DNA of 64,000 nucleotides from Bacillus sp. SD088 (GCF_017355205.1 NZ_JADIJK010000021.1:32498-96497), one strand, 5' to 3'; positions 18,405-27,234 are shown, counted from the stretch's first letter. The notes: generated by a model from the letters alone, not told the origin. A program made the numbers and translations.

Positions 18405-21026
18405 TTACTCTGATTCTCCTGCATTTGCGTCCTCTTGGTCAGGATTATCATCTGCTTCATCCTGATTGGTTGTTTCCTCTGATTCTTCTTGTTCCTCTTC
18501 TTCCTGAGCTTGCTCTTCGTCTTCATTTGCCTCGTTCTCTTCTGGTTGTTCTGTGTCTTCTTCCTCTTCCGCGTTTTCCTCTTCTTGTCCCTGATCATCC
18601 TGATCTTCCGTTTCATCAGAGGCATCGTCCTCAGGAGGAGTAGCTTCTTCTTCCTCTTCCTCCTCTTGTTTAGGCACGGTCACACTTGCTGTTCCAGCAC
18701 TACTTTTTTGGCCTCCGAAAACAGCTACGACTTCTATGCTATAAGTCTTTTCAGGTTCTACATCTTTCAGTACATAGCTTCGGTCCGATATCTCTCCGAG
18801 CGACTTCTTCTCACCATCAATTGTTATGGAAACATCAAATACTAAGCCCTTTTTATCGCTATCAGGGTGATTCCAACTAAACTCAATTTCATTGGAGTCT
18901 TCATGATATTTCCCATCTACTGATGGTGTATCTAATTTATCAAAATTTGTAGAAGTTTCCTTTGGTTCTGTTCCAGCTACAAAATATTCATAAATAATAT
19001 TACTCTCTGGTGTATATTTACTCGGTTTCTTTGCTGGGTTAGAGCCTTTTTCAACGGCTGCTTTTACTACACTTTTCGGCATTGTAAAGTCCGGAGTATC
19101 AATGCCTTGAGAGACATGAGCCATTAAGTTTTTATACAATTCTTTAGCAATTTGTTGATCACTTCCAGCTCGTAAAGGCTTTTTGCGATCTTCATAACCC
19201 GTCCATACGGCAATCGTATAATTGGTTGTGTAGCCTGCAAACCAAGCATCAGGAACATCTTCGGAACTAAGCCCCCAATCCCTAATTTGGTCTTCTGTAT
19301 AGTTAGTTGTTCCTGTTTTTCCCGCTGCAGGAAGTCCAGGAATAATTGCACCACTTCCCGTAGCACCAGCTTTACTTGAGATGACATCTTTAAGCATGCT
19401 TGTAATCATATAGGCGGTTGAATCCTTCATCGCCAGTTGTGGTGATACTTTATTGACAATTTCTGTTTCATTATCCTTCAGAATAATTTTCTTCACGGTA
19501 TGTGGCTTATTATATGTTCCGTTATTTCCAAAGGTTGCATATGCTCCAGCAAGCTTTAATGGAGAAACATCTTCAATAGCCCCAATAGATGCTGATTCAT
19601 TTTCAATTTTGTCATATTCCATTCCAACCTTGGCAGCAAAGTCTCGCACTTTATCATTACCTACGGCTTGAAAGGCCTTAAGAGCTGGGATATTTCGTGA
19701 TTTATATAGAGCTTCCCGAATCGACATTTGGCCTTCATAATTGTCATTCCAATTTCCAATCGATTCGCCAGTGCTATACTGATAAGGTTCATCAACGATT
19801 TGCTCATAGGTGGACCAATTTAAGTTTTCAATCGCAGGTCCATAGTCGAAGATCGGTTTAATGGTCGACCCTGGTTGCCGCTCTGAGAGCGTCGTAGCAA
19901 AGTTTCTGCCCCGTTTTATATCTTTGTAACGATTCCCGCCAATTGCGCGGATTTCACCTGTTTGTGTGTCTGTAAGCACAAGTCCCGCTTGCATTTCCTC
20001 ATCTGGGAATTGGACAACATCATTATCAAAAAACATTTTTTCTGTATATTTCTGTGCTTCTGGATCAAGCGTGGTGTGGATTTTTAAACCATCTTCATAT
20101 ACATTATAGTCACCCATTTCCTCCACTTCACGAATAACTTGATCCACGAAGGAATCATATTTATAAGAAGCAGATGCTTGATTTTCCTCTTTTGGAATCA
20201 GGGTATCTGTAACAGATTTCTCCTTAGCGGCATCCATTTCCTCTTTATTTATTTTGCCGTGCTGATACATTAACGACAAAACAACATTCTTTCTTTTATC
20301 TGCTTGTTCAGCATGGTCGTATGGCTCATAGCGATTGGGCGATTGTGGTAGCCCGGCTAAAAAGGCTCTCTCCTGTAATTCTAACTCGTCTAACTTTTTG
20401 TCAAAGTAATAATCAGCCGCTGTAGCAATGCCGCTCACGCCATTGCCGTAATAAATTTTGTTCACATAAATTTCAAAAATTTGTTCCTTTGAATATTCCT
20501 TTTCCAATTTTATCGAAAGCCAGGCTTCTTGTGCTTTTCGTTTTAACGATTTTACATCTGATAAAAATGAAAGCTTTACAACCTGTTGCGTAATAGTAGA
20601 GCCACCTTCAGCCCCAAATCCACGCGTAATATTAGCAAGCACAGCTCCGGCAAGTCTTCGGAAATCAATTCCTCCATGTTTATAGAAGCGAACATCCTCT
20701 GTTGCTAATACTGCATCAACCACCTCATCTGGAATCTGCTCAAACTCAATAAAATCGCGATTTTCTGTACCGACGGTGGCAAAGACATCACCATTTACAT
20801 CAAGTAAATCTGATGCAACTGGGTCAATTAATAGTACTTTATCCAGTGGGGGGGCGCTCTTCGCATAAACTGCAAAGGTAGTACCTCCAACAATGACACC
20901 GACGAGACCAAGAATAAAAATGGTTAGAAATATCGTTTTAAAGACTTTTCTTGCTTTTTTAGGTTGTTTCTTTTTATTTGAAGGTTGCTTTTTTCGTGCA
21001 ACTCGACTTTGATTATTATCTGCCAT
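18405..21026 (-). CDS. ponA: Class A penicillin-binding protein PBP1
   Basis: Bifunctional peptidoglycan glycosyltransferase/transpeptidase of 873 residues. Order: basic cytoplasmic tail, one membrane helix (about 29-53), GT51 domain (EDVRFYKHGGID, GGSTITQQ), transpeptidase (GSTIKP, SRN, KTGT), a fibronectin-III-like domain (about 690-775), then about 90 residues rich in Glu, Asp, Gln and Asn. B. subtilis PonA also ends in a low-complexity tail. Starts 25 bp after recU, same operon. Confidence 0.96.
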   Translation of the reverse strand: MADNNQSRVARKKQPSNKKKQPKKARKVFKTIFLTIFILGLVGVIVGGTTFAVYAKSAPPLDKVLLIDPVASDLLDVNGDVFATVGTENRDFIEFEQIPDEVVDAVLATEDVRFYKHGGIDFRRLAGAVLANITRGFGAEGGSTITQQVVKLSFLSDVKSLKRKAQEAWLSIKLEKEYSKEQIFEIYVNKIYYGNGVSGIATAADYYFDKKLDELELQERAFLAGLPQSPNRYEPYDHAEQADKRKNVVLSLMYQHGKINKEEMDAAKEKSVTDTLIPKEENQASASYKYDSFVDQVIREVEEMGDYNVYEDGLKIHTTLDPEAQKYTEKMFFDNDVVQFPDEEMQAGLVLTDTQTGEIRAIGGNRYKDIKRGRNFATTLSERQPGSTIKPIFDYGPAIENLNWSTYEQIVDEPYQYSTGESIGNWNDNYEGQMSIREALYKSRNIPALKAFQAVGNDKVRDFAAKVGMEYDKIENESASIGAIEDVSPLKLAGAYATFGNNGTYNKPHTVKKIILKDNETEIVNKVSPQLAMKDSTAYMITSMLKDVISSKAGATGSGAIIPGLPAAGKTGTTNYTEDQIRDWGLSSEDVPDAWFAGYTTNYTIAVWTGYEDRKKPLRAGSDQQIAKELYKNLMAHVSQGIDTPDFTMPKSVVKAAVEKGSNPAKKPSKYTPESNIIYEYFVAGTEPKETSTNFDKLDTPSVDGKYHEDSNEIEFSWNHPDSDKKGLVFDVSITIDGEKKSLGEISDRSYVLKDVEPEKTYSIEVVAVFGGQKSSAGTASVTVPKQEEEEEEEATPPEDDASDETEDQDDQGQEEENAEEEEDTEQPEENEANEDEEQAQEEEEQEESEETTNQDEADDNPDQEDANAGESE

Positions 21027-21051
21027 ATGGAGTTCCTCACTTTCAAAGATG

Positions 21052-21663
21052 TTAAAGAAGGTTTAATGCTTGGATTTTTTTTATATAGTCAATTCTCGGT
21101 TGTAATCCATAGGGGATTTGAATCCCATTTTGTATAATCTCATCCTTCTTTATGGATTTTCTCCCTCCATTCATCATGCGTTCCCAATAAAAGAATAAAA
21201 CTTTCCCCTCTAGTAGAAAAACTTCATCTGTTGCCGCAAACCTTACAATCACAAAGGTGATCCCATTTTGCGCAACCACACTTTTCATATGTTCAATTTG
21301 ATGTTGATGGAAATTTTTTAAAGGAAAAGAGCTATTACTTTTTGTTTCTTTTGCTTCAAAATCGATATATTTACCATTCCAAACGCCATTATAATCTGTC
21401 GTGGATGCCTGACGAAAATAGGCCTCCTTGATGACAGCGGCACTTCTTGAAGGATAGTCTACATTCACAATTTGAATAGGGGTAGGCTTCTTATGAATAA
21501 CCGCAATATTATGGGTAAGATAATATTGATTGGTTTCGTTTAGATCCTCCTCTAATGTCATTCCTCTGTTACTATACGATTTTTGTTTGCCTATCTGTTT
21601 TCTTTCGTTTTTACCATTTGTATTGTCTTGGTATTTTTTCCCATTGGGGTAATGAAAAACCAT
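21052..21663 (-). CDS. recU: Holliday junction resolvase RecU
   Basis: Cleaves Holliday junctions and modulates RecA in recombination and chromosome segregation. 203 residues; the nuclease core has STTDYNG and YIDFEAKET (metal Asp, Glu, Lys). I place the start at the ATG at 21663 (MVFHYPNGK), with GAGGTGG upstream, as in B. subtilis (MIRYPNGK); the frame opens five codons earlier with GTG. First gene of recU-ponA. Confidence 0.95.
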   Translation of the reverse strand: MVFHYPNGKKYQDNTNGKNERKQIGKQKSYSNRGMTLEEDLNETNQYYLTHNIAVIHKKPTPIQIVNVDYPSRSAAVIKEAYFRQASTTDYNGVWNGKYIDFEAKETKSNSSFPLKNFHQHQIEHMKSVVAQNGITFVIVRFAATDEVFLLEGKVLFFYWERMMNGGRKSIKKDEIIQNGIQIPYGLQPRIDYIKKIQALNLL

Positions 21664-21845
21664 CAAGATCCACCTCACTCTAATTATATCATACCCTTGA
21701 TAAAGGAAAAATCTTACATATGGGAGTATAGCTTTTTTTCCTACGATTGTATATACGTTTCAAATGCAAAAAAGATACATGAAGTTCAGTTAAATGGACA
21801 AGTTAAACACGAAAAGGAAGTAGAAGTTAAGAAAGGATGATAAAT

Positions 21846-21954
21846 GTGGCAAAAAATAAACAAACTGAAGAAAAGAAAAGAATAAAAGACCAACCGACAA
21901 AAGCAGGGGAAGGGAATCCTAAACTAAATGGTCCCAACCGACCATCCACTTAAA
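21846..21954 (+). pseudogene. sspM: Frameshifted small acid-soluble spore protein M-like gene
   Basis: A GTG at 21846, preceded by AAAGGA at 8 nt, opens a 25-codon frame that runs into a stop. The next frame encodes KLNGPNRPST then stop, matching the C-terminus I know for SspM (LGGPNRPST). The two frames join if one A is removed from the run of five at 21899-21903, giving 35 residues. The position next to recU-ponA fits sspM. It could be a real decay, a programmed slip or a sequencing error. Confidence 0.5.
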
Positions 21955-22088
21955 ATTTGTCGAAAAAATGAAAAAGAGAGAAAGTAATCACTTTGTTTGC
22001 CGAAACGCTTCTAGTTTTGTCAGCCTAGCAGGGATCGCTGCGATAATGGTGAAATACTAATGCAAAGGCTGAGGATGGAGGCAGGAAT

Positions 22089-22283
22089 GTGACTAAAAAA
22101 GAGCTGTTAAACAGGTTGGAAGATATCCAAATGCAAATGAATCTAGTGGAACAAATGCTGAAAGACAAATCTGCACTGAGCAAAAGGCAGGTTACGCTTG
22201 ATGGAAAACAAAAGAAGTTTATCAATCTAGAGCAGGATAAAGCGAGAGTAGGGCTGGATACAACGTATGTTTTAGCAGAATAA
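22089..22283 (+). CDS. Small hypothetical protein, charged and helical
   Basis: 64 residues from a GTG preceded by GGAGG. The sequence looks like one long amphipathic helix (LLNRLEDIQMQMNLVEQMLKDK) followed by a basic segment. I do not recognise a family. A terminator follows at 22339. The location between the recU divergence and yppE suggests the yppC-yppD part of the B. subtilis map, but I cannot equate it with either. Confidence 0.6.
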   Translation: MTKKELLNRLEDIQMQMNLVEQMLKDKSALSKRQVTLDGKQKKFINLEQDKARVGLDTTYVLAE

Positions 22284-22338
22284 TCCATTGATTTTTGTTA
22301 GACTTATTTGCTTCAATATGTTAATAACAGTAAAATGG

Positions 22339-22371
22339 AAAAGTAGCGGGATTATAACCAGCTACTTTTTC
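22339..22371 (+). terminator. Terminator before yppE
   Basis: AAAAGTAGC pairs with GCTACTTTT across a 13-nt loop, then TTTTTCG. Confidence 0.8.
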
Positions 22372-22458
22372 GTTTTAAAAAAGCTAGTTTATACATAACG
22401 AGATCCATCCTTCATTAAAACGTCATGAATAACTGGTCAAGAAAAGGGGGAGATAGGA

Positions 22459-22821
22459 ATGGAAACAAATAATCTAAAAAAATTAACAGAACAATTATAT
22501 ACATTTAATAACGAGGCCTATGAGACTTTTCTTAAACATCGAGAAACGGGTGAAAAAGGGGACTTTTTTAAAGAGGTAAAACCTTTTGCAGATCAAGTAA
22601 AGGTCTGTTGTGATCAATGGGAACCACTCGCGGTGAAGTGGTCGATGCAAGAAAAGCCAAAAAATCTTCACCCCATGCAAATTCGTAATACAGCAGAAAA
22701 TATTCAAATGGTTTCAATCCGTGCTTTTTTTCCTGAATCCAGTTTAAAGCGATTTAATTCTCATATTCAATCGATTGATTTTATTCTGCGGAGAATGCTA
22801 GAAGAATTAGCGAGGGAGTAG
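22459..22821 (+). CDS. yppE: YppE family protein (DUF1798)
   Basis: 120 residues, soluble and helical, function unknown. The segment EVKPFADQVK and the later HPMQIRNTAENIQMVS agree with what I recall of B. subtilis YppE, as does the place upstream of yppG. AAAGGGGGAG precedes the ATG. yppF, which lies between them in B. subtilis, is not seen. Confidence 0.8.
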   Translation: METNNLKKLTEQLYTFNNEAYETFLKHRETGEKGDFFKEVKPFADQVKVCCDQWEPLAVKWSMQEKPKNLHPMQIRNTAENIQMVSIRAFFPESSLKRFNSHIQSIDFILRRMLEELARE

Positions 22822-22879
22822 CACCATTTTCTAAGGTTGGGCATAAGGTGTAGTAGAAATTTATAGAAGGAGGGGTAAA

Positions 22880-23329
22880 ATGCAGCCATTTCCGATCATA
22901 AACGGTCAACAACGATATTATCGAAATGCCTACCCTTACGCTTATCCTTATCCTCCTACCCCATATCCAACAAATTATCAACCAGGCATTCAGTACGGAA
23001 TGAATAACCCTTATGCTGTACCTTATCAAAATCAACAGCCATCTTTACCGCAGAAGCAATATAATAATTCTGCCTATTTATTTCAAAACCCTCTACAATC
23101 TGAAGAGGATTATCAGTACAATCACCAAACAATCCCTTATGCAAAAACACATTCACAATTAAATCAAGCAAAACCGGCGAAACCACTCAATTCGGTATTT
23201 CAATCATTTAAATCGCAAGATGGATCATATGACTTTAATAAGATGGTGAATACTGCTGGTCAACTCGTAAATGCCATTAATCAAGTGTCTGGAATGGCAA
23301 AAGGGATTGGCGGTATGTTTAAGCTCTAA
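22880..23329 (+). CDS. yppG: YppG-like protein
   Basis: 149 residues. The first 65 are a low-complexity Tyr/Pro/Asn/Gln stretch (YPYAYPYPPTPYP) reminiscent of coat-associated proteins. The C-terminal part (FKSQDGSYDFNKMVNTAGQLVNAINQVSGMAKGIGGMFK) is the conserved YppG end. Function unknown; a role in sporulation is only inferred from composition. AGGAGGGG precedes the ATG and a terminator follows. Confidence 0.8.
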   Translation: MQPFPIINGQQRYYRNAYPYAYPYPPTPYPTNYQPGIQYGMNNPYAVPYQNQQPSLPQKQYNNSAYLFQNPLQSEEDYQYNHQTIPYAKTHSQLNQAKPAKPLNSVFQSFKSQDGSYDFNKMVNTAGQLVNAINQVSGMAKGIGGMFKL

Positions 23330-23330
23330 G

Positions 23331-23363
23331 AAGGAATCGATTTTTTGTGATCGATTCCTTTTT
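23331..23363. terminator. Bidirectional terminator, yppG / hsp20
   Basis: AAGGAATCGAT pairs perfectly with ATCGATTCCTT (8-nt loop), with a T run on the plus strand and an A run inside the loop side for the minus gene. Confidence 0.85.
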
Positions 23364-23381
23364 ACATTAATCTTTTTCATT

Positions 23382-23843
23382 TTAATCAATGGATAGCTTT
23401 TTTCCACGTTCTTTCGGAATCCTAATATTGAGAATGCCATCTTTGTATTGAGCAACAGCTTTATGTTGGATTGTAGGCTTTGAAAGTGGAATGGTTCTAG
23501 AGGATTTTTTCCATAAGCCCTTTTTATAAAAGCCTTGGTTTTTTGTATCTTCTTTTTCATAGCTTTCTTCCTGCTGAACATTAATCGTTACATATTGCGG
23601 CAAGATTTCTAGTTCAATTTGTTCTTTTTTTACACCTGGGAGTTGTGCTGTAATGATATATTCCTTACTGTTTTCAGTAAAGTCTACTGGAAATCCTCCG
23701 AATGGTTTTGCTTGATTAAAAAAATCGTTCATACTTTGTAAAAGTCCATGATTTGGCGATTCTGTAAATAAGCGATCCATACTGTGAATTAAATGCTGAA
23801 AGGGCTCACTTATATTATTCATATTCTTAGGCTTTTCCTTCAA
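23382..23843 (-). CDS. Hsp20/alpha-crystallin family protein, probable spore coat (CotP-like)
   Basis: 153 residues with an alpha-crystallin domain (about 50-150): VDFTENSKEYIITAQLPGVKKEQI at its start and DGILNIRIPK at its end. The start is TTG, set by a strong AGGAGG 8 nt upstream. A sigma-K-like promoter (AC-N17-CATACGATA) lies 28 bp before it, so expression in the late mother cell is inferred. B. subtilis CotP is an Hsp20-like coat protein. Its neighbour cotD has the same promoter type. Confidence 0.85.
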   Translation of the reverse strand: MKEKPKNMNNISEPFQHLIHSMDRLFTESPNHGLLQSMNDFFNQAKPFGGFPVDFTENSKEYIITAQLPGVKKEQIELEILPQYVTINVQQEESYEKEDTKNQGFYKKGLWKKSSRTIPLSKPTIQHKAVAQYKDGILNIRIPKERGKKLSID

Positions 23844-23870
23844 TTTTTACACCTCCTACATAGTCTGTTG

Positions 23871-23898
23871 TATCGTATGAATATTGATTTTAAAGAGT
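23871..23898 (-). promoter_or_regulatory. Sigma-K-like promoter of the Hsp20/CotP-like gene
   Basis: On the minus strand AC, 17 bp, CATACGATA, matching the sigma-K pattern AC-N16/17-CATANNNTA. Confidence 0.6.
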
Positions 23899-24119
23899 TC
23901 AATAAAAAATCCTCAAATTCTAACTTAATGGGGAATAATTGCTCTATCTAGATAATTAATTTCCCGGGCAAGCGCATATTTCGACGGTCTTGTCAAGTGT
24001 TTAATCAACTATAGGGATTTACGGTAGAAATTTGTTGATTTTAGTATTTTTTCGTCAGTTGTGCAGATTTAATTCAAGCTGCTCACACTTTAATTCAGAA
24101 ATTGGGTTTTATGATTAGT

Positions 24120-24147
24120 ACATGTATCCACTAATTTTCATAGGTTA
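24120..24147 (+). promoter_or_regulatory. Sigma-K-like promoter of cotD
   Basis: AC, 17 bp, CATAGGTTA, 40 bp before the cotD start. B. subtilis cotD is a known sigma-K gene. The rest of the 344-bp gap 23844-24187 holds only this and the divergent promoter. Confidence 0.7.
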
Positions 24148-24187
24148 TATATGAAAGGAAAAGATGACAAGAGAGAGGAGCTTTTTT

Positions 24188-24499
24188 ATGAATAAAAATT
24201 GTTGTACTAAAGTGTTGCCAGCGATTGTTCATCCAACGAAATGTTGTGTGAATCATACGTGTCAAAACTATATCGTTCCAGAAATCCATCCTAGTCATAC
24301 AACAACAGTAAATCATGAAAATTTTATTCATGAGCATTATTTCCCGCATACCCAGTCTGTTGTGAATAAGGTATCCAATCAACAAGTGATGATGCCAGGT
24401 TCAGGGCCAATGGCCGGTGGGCCTATGTCAGGACAAATGTCGGGACCAGGATTTGGACCGCGTCCAGGATTTGGACCAAGACCCAATTTTCCATATTAA
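24188..24499 (+). CDS. cotD: Inner spore coat protein CotD
   Basis: 103 residues from the ATG after GAGAGGAG. The core matches CotD: PAIVHPTKCC, EIHPSHTTTVNHENF and HEHYFPHTQS, rich in His and Cys. B. subtilis CotD is 75 residues; this one has a C-terminal extension (about 75-103) of Gly/Pro/Met repeats such as GFGPRPGFGPRPNF. A sigma-K-like promoter and the location before gpsB support the call. Confidence 0.92.
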   Translation: MNKNCCTKVLPAIVHPTKCCVNHTCQNYIVPEIHPSHTTTVNHENFIHEHYFPHTQSVVNKVSNQQVMMPGSGPMAGGPMSGQMSGPGFGPRPGFGPRPNFPY

Positions 24500-24623
24500 T
24501 TTATTTTGCGAGGACATTATGTCCTCGCTTTTATATTTCTGAACCCATGTAGCCTTTTTTTGACGAAGGTTGGGCCTATAGTCATAGCTTTTGTACAAGT
24601 ATAAAATAAACCATCTTGAAAAA

Positions 24624-24652
24624 TTGACAAAATGGCATTATTTTGGAAGAAT
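24624..24652 (+). promoter_or_regulatory. Possible gpsB promoter
   Basis: Perfect -35 TTGACA, 17 bp, then AAGAAT, a weak -10. Confidence 0.35.
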
Positions 24653-24691
24653 AATGATATGGTAGTGTGAATTTTAAGGTGGTGTTTTGGA

Positions 24692-24997
24692 TTGTTAGCA
24701 GATCGACTAAAATTAACTGCTAAAGAAATATTAGAAAAGGAATTTAAAACGAAGTTCCGCGGTTATAAACAAGATGAGGTAGATCATTTCTTAGATCAAA
24801 TTATTAAAGATTATGAAGCCATGCATCAAGTAGTAGAAGAATTGCAACAAGAAAATACTAAGTTGAAAAAGCAAGTAGGAGAGCAATCACGTCGACAGCC
24901 GCCACCAGCACAACCCGCTGGAACGACTAATTTCGACATTTTAAAGCGACTTTCTAACTTGGAAAAACATGTATTTGGCAGCAAATTGGACGAATAA
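24692..24997 (+). CDS. gpsB: Cell division protein GpsB
   Basis: DivIVA paralogue that shuttles PBP1 between division and elongation sites. 101 residues. The N-terminal DivIVA-like domain ([25 protein letters not shown]) is followed by a coiled coil, a Pro/Gln linker and the conserved trimerisation end [22 protein letters not shown] start with AAGGTGG upstream. Its partner ponA is in the same window. rnpB follows, as in B. subtilis. Confidence 0.97.
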   Translation: MLADRLKLTAKEILEKEFKTKFRGYKQDEVDHFLDQIIKDYEAMHQVVEELQQENTKLKKQVGEQSRRQPPPAQPAGTTNFDILKRLSNLEKHVFGSKLDE

Positions 24998-25019
24998 TTG
25001 TCCATTCTTTTTTTACCAC

Positions 25020-25048
25020 TTGCATGTAGGGGAAAAAAGAGATAAAAT
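25020..25048 (+). promoter_or_regulatory. rnpB promoter
   Basis: TTGCAT, 17 bp, TAAAAT, ending 16 bp before the predicted mature RNA end. Confidence 0.7.
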
Positions 25049-25064
25049 AATATCTTGGTATGAA

Positions 25065-25463
25065 TCATAACATCTGGGTAATCGCTGCTCATCGCAGAGG
25101 AAAGTCCATGCTCACACGGTGCTGAGATGCCCGTAGTGTTCACGCCTAGCGAAACAATAAGCTAGGGCAGCTAAGATCATTCTTAGTTGACGGCAGGGAA
25201 AATACCTACGTTATTTTAATAATATGGTGTTGGTACCTTTAAAGTGCCACAGTGACGGAGCTCTGTTGGAAACGACAGAGGTGGAACGAGGTAAACCCCG
25301 TGAGTGAGAAACCCAAATTTTGGTAGGGGAACTTTTTCGCAGGAAATGAACGAAGAAAAAGGCAAGATTAACTTGCAGATAGATGATTACCACCGGAGTA
25401 CGAGGTCTACCTATGATCGTTTGGAGTACGATGGTACAGAACATGGCTTATAAGATGTTATGA
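25065..25463 (+). ncRNA. rnpB: RNase P RNA, type B
   Basis: Catalytic RNA for tRNA 5' processing. Conserved blocks are present in order: GAGGAAAGTCCATGCTC (CR-I), GTGCTGAGATGCCCG, GTGCCACAGTGACG, GTGGAACG...GTAAACCCC, GAGAAACCCAAATTTTGGTA and AGATAGATGATTACC...ACATGGCTTA. I set the ends by the perfect 11-bp P1 helix, TCATAACATCT (25065) against AGATGTTATGA (25463). A terminator follows. Length of about 399 nt suits the Bacillus type. Confidence 0.97.
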
Positions 25464-25470
25464 TGGAACG

Positions 25471-25497
25471 CTCACCTTTTATCGGGTGAGTTTTTTT
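25471..25497 (+). terminator. Terminator of rnpB
   Basis: CTCACC, 8-nt loop, GGTGAG and seven Ts. Confidence 0.9.
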
Positions 25498-25571
25498 GTT
25501 GTTTAGAAAACGTGAATAATACTCTTCCTTACTGAATATACTGTTGAATATGAGGGAGGGGTAGTTGTAAT

Positions 25572-25745
25572 ATGACAAATAAATTAACGGAATTTGAAAC
25601 AATTTCGAAGGCTCTTCAGTCAACATATCATTTATTAGATACAAATAAACAATATGCGCCATCAGCCATGGAGGGACTAAAAGAAGCGGAAGATTGCCTA
25701 AACAAAGCGATTGATTACACATTATTTCATCGAAAAGAAAAATAA
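25572..25745 (+). CDS. Small hypothetical protein, 57 residues
   Basis: ATG preceded by GGGAGGGG at good spacing and followed 26 bp later by a strong terminator. The sequence is acidic and helical (TEFETISKALQSTYHLLDTNKQ, then GLKEAEDCLNKAIDYTLFHRKEK). I do not recognise a family. Gene-like signals at both ends make it likely real. Confidence 0.65.
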   Translation: MTNKLTEFETISKALQSTYHLLDTNKQYAPSAMEGLKEAEDCLNKAIDYTLFHRKEK

Positions 25746-25771
25746 GCTTCTACATAACAGTTCATTAATCA

Positions 25772-25808
25772 AAAACAACCCTGTGTGAATCATACAGGGT
25801 TGTTTTGG
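25772..25808. terminator. Bidirectional terminator before aroA
   Basis: AAAACAACCCTGT pairs perfectly with ACAGGGTTGTTTT, serving the small plus-strand gene and the minus-strand aroA. Confidence 0.92.
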
Positions 25809-25846
25809 GATTATGGTTTTGGAGATTATAAAATTTTTTGTTCTAA

Positions 25847-26932
25847 TTATAGAGCTGGTGTTTTTTGAATAGCATCTGCGAAGCCTTTTGCTTCAGCCAT
25901 AAACTGGTTGAATTCATCAATATCCATTTGTTGAGCTGAATCAGAGAGTGCGACAGCCGGATCCGGATGTACCTCAGCCATTACCCCGTCTGCTCCAATC
26001 GCTAATGCGGCTTTGGCTGCTGGGAGCAATAAGTCTTTTCTACCTGTAGAGTGAGTGACATCTACTAATACAGGCAAATGTGTTTCTTTCTTCAGAATCG
26101 GGACAGCAGAAATATCTAACGTATTACGTGTTGCTTTCTCGTAGGTCCTAATTCCTCTTTCACAAAGCATGATTTGACTATTTCCTTGAGAAATAATGTA
26201 TTCAGCTGCATAAATGAACTCCTCAATTGTAGCAGACAACCCGCGCTTCAATAAAACAGGCTTTTGGACAGAACCGACTAATTTTAATAGTTCGAAATTC
26301 TGCATATTACGAGCACCAATTTGAATCACATCTACATAATCTAAAGCAGATTCTACATCTCTCGTATCAAGGACTTCACTAATGATAGACATTCCTTCTT
26401 CGTCGGCAACACGGCGAAGAATCTTTAAGCCTTCAAGTCCCAGCCCTTGGAAATCATATGGAGAAGTTCGCGGCTTGTAGGCACCGCCGCGCATTAAAGA
26501 TAGACCTTGTTTTTTCATGGCTTGAGCGACAAGCTTCACTTGCTCATAGCTTTCTACAGCACATGGTCCCATAATAAAATGTTGGTTTCCATCTCCTATA
26601 TTTATATCGTTGACATTGACAACCGTATTTTCTGACTTTTTCTTACGTGATACGAGTAATGCTTTGCGGTTGTCATCCTCCTGAAGTTCCAAGCTTGCTT
26701 TTAAAATTTGCTTGAAAATATGTTGAAGGGTTGATGTTTCATATGGCCCTTTGTTATGAGCGGCAACCATATCCATTATTTTTCGTTCTTGAACAGGGTC
26801 AAATCGTTTTACACCTTGTGTTTCCTTTTGTCGTCCAATTTCTTTGGAAATTTCTCCTCGTTCATTTAGTAGTTCTAGGATCTCAAGTGTTTTCTTCTCA
26901 ATCTTGTCACGCAATAATTCTAATTCCGACAT
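25847..26932 (-). CDS. aroA: Bifunctional chorismate mutase / DAHP synthase
   Basis: Condenses PEP and erythrose 4-phosphate, first step of the shikimate pathway, with an N-terminal AroQ-type chorismate mutase acting as the allosteric domain. 361 residues. The mutase is about 1-90 ([22 protein letters not shown]) and the synthase about 100-355 ([35 protein letters not shown]). GGGAGGG favours the second of two tandem ATGs (26932). In B. subtilis ccpA follows aroA; here a terminator does. Confidence 0.95.
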   Translation of the reverse strand: MSELELLRDKIEKKTLEILELLNERGEISKEIGRQKETQGVKRFDPVQERKIMDMVAAHNKGPYETSTLQHIFKQILKASLELQEDDNRKALLVSRKKKSENTVVNVNDINIGDGNQHFIMGPCAVESYEQVKLVAQAMKKQGLSLMRGGAYKPRTSPYDFQGLGLEGLKILRRVADEEGMSIISEVLDTRDVESALDYVDVIQIGARNMQNFELLKLVGSVQKPVLLKRGLSATIEEFIYAAEYIISQGNSQIMLCERGIRTYEKATRNTLDISAVPILKKETHLPVLVDVTHSTGRKDLLLPAAKAALAIGADGVMAEVHPDPAVALSDSAQQMDIDEFNQFMAEAKGFADAIQKTPAL

Positions 26933-27019
26933 CATAAGCCCTCCCAAGTTTTATTGAATATTTCTTCAATACTTCAACGCTGTAAAGCGTGTTAGAATTT
27001 TATAAGTTGTTAGCTCAAT

Positions 27020-27048
27020 ACGATAGACTGAAACAATTAAATTGTCAA
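27020..27048 (-). promoter_or_regulatory. aroA promoter
   Basis: On the minus strand perfect TTGACA, 17 bp, TATCGT, about 90 bp before the start. Confidence 0.7.
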
Positions 27049-27133
27049 TAGAAAATAAAATAAAAATTAGAATATGATTACAATTTTATGTGATAAAGCT
27101 GTGATTGACAATCAAAAAATGATAAAAACAATT

Positions 27134-27147
27134 TGAAAACGCTATCA
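27134..27147. promoter_or_regulatory. Perfect CcpA cre site between aroA and aroF
   Basis: TGAAAACGCTATCA matches all defined positions of the consensus TGWAANCGNTNWCA. It lies about 90 bp upstream of the aroA -35 (minus) and about 35 bp upstream of a weak plus-strand promoter candidate, so activation or repression of either side is possible. Confidence 0.6.
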
Positions 27148-27180
27148 ATAAGACTCTTTTAGAAAATAATGAAATTTTGC

Positions 27181-27209
27181 TTTACAATGCTTCGACATTG
27201 TGATAAAAA
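27181..27209 (+). promoter_or_regulatory. Candidate promoter of the T-box/aroF transcript
   Basis: TTTACA, 17 bp, TAAAAA. A repeat copy separates it from the T-box, so the true start may be closer. Confidence 0.3.
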
Positions 27210-27234
27210 TTAGATTTAACAATACCTAAAACGG

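Noticed and set aside
18398..18880. Several frames on both strands over the ponA 3' end
   Set aside because: They arise from the repetitive GAA/GAT codons of the acidic tail; low-complexity shadows.
21583..21840. 85-codon plus-strand frame with a hydrophobic start
   Set aside because: Its first third is antisense to recU and the rest is non-coding in composition; no ribosome site.
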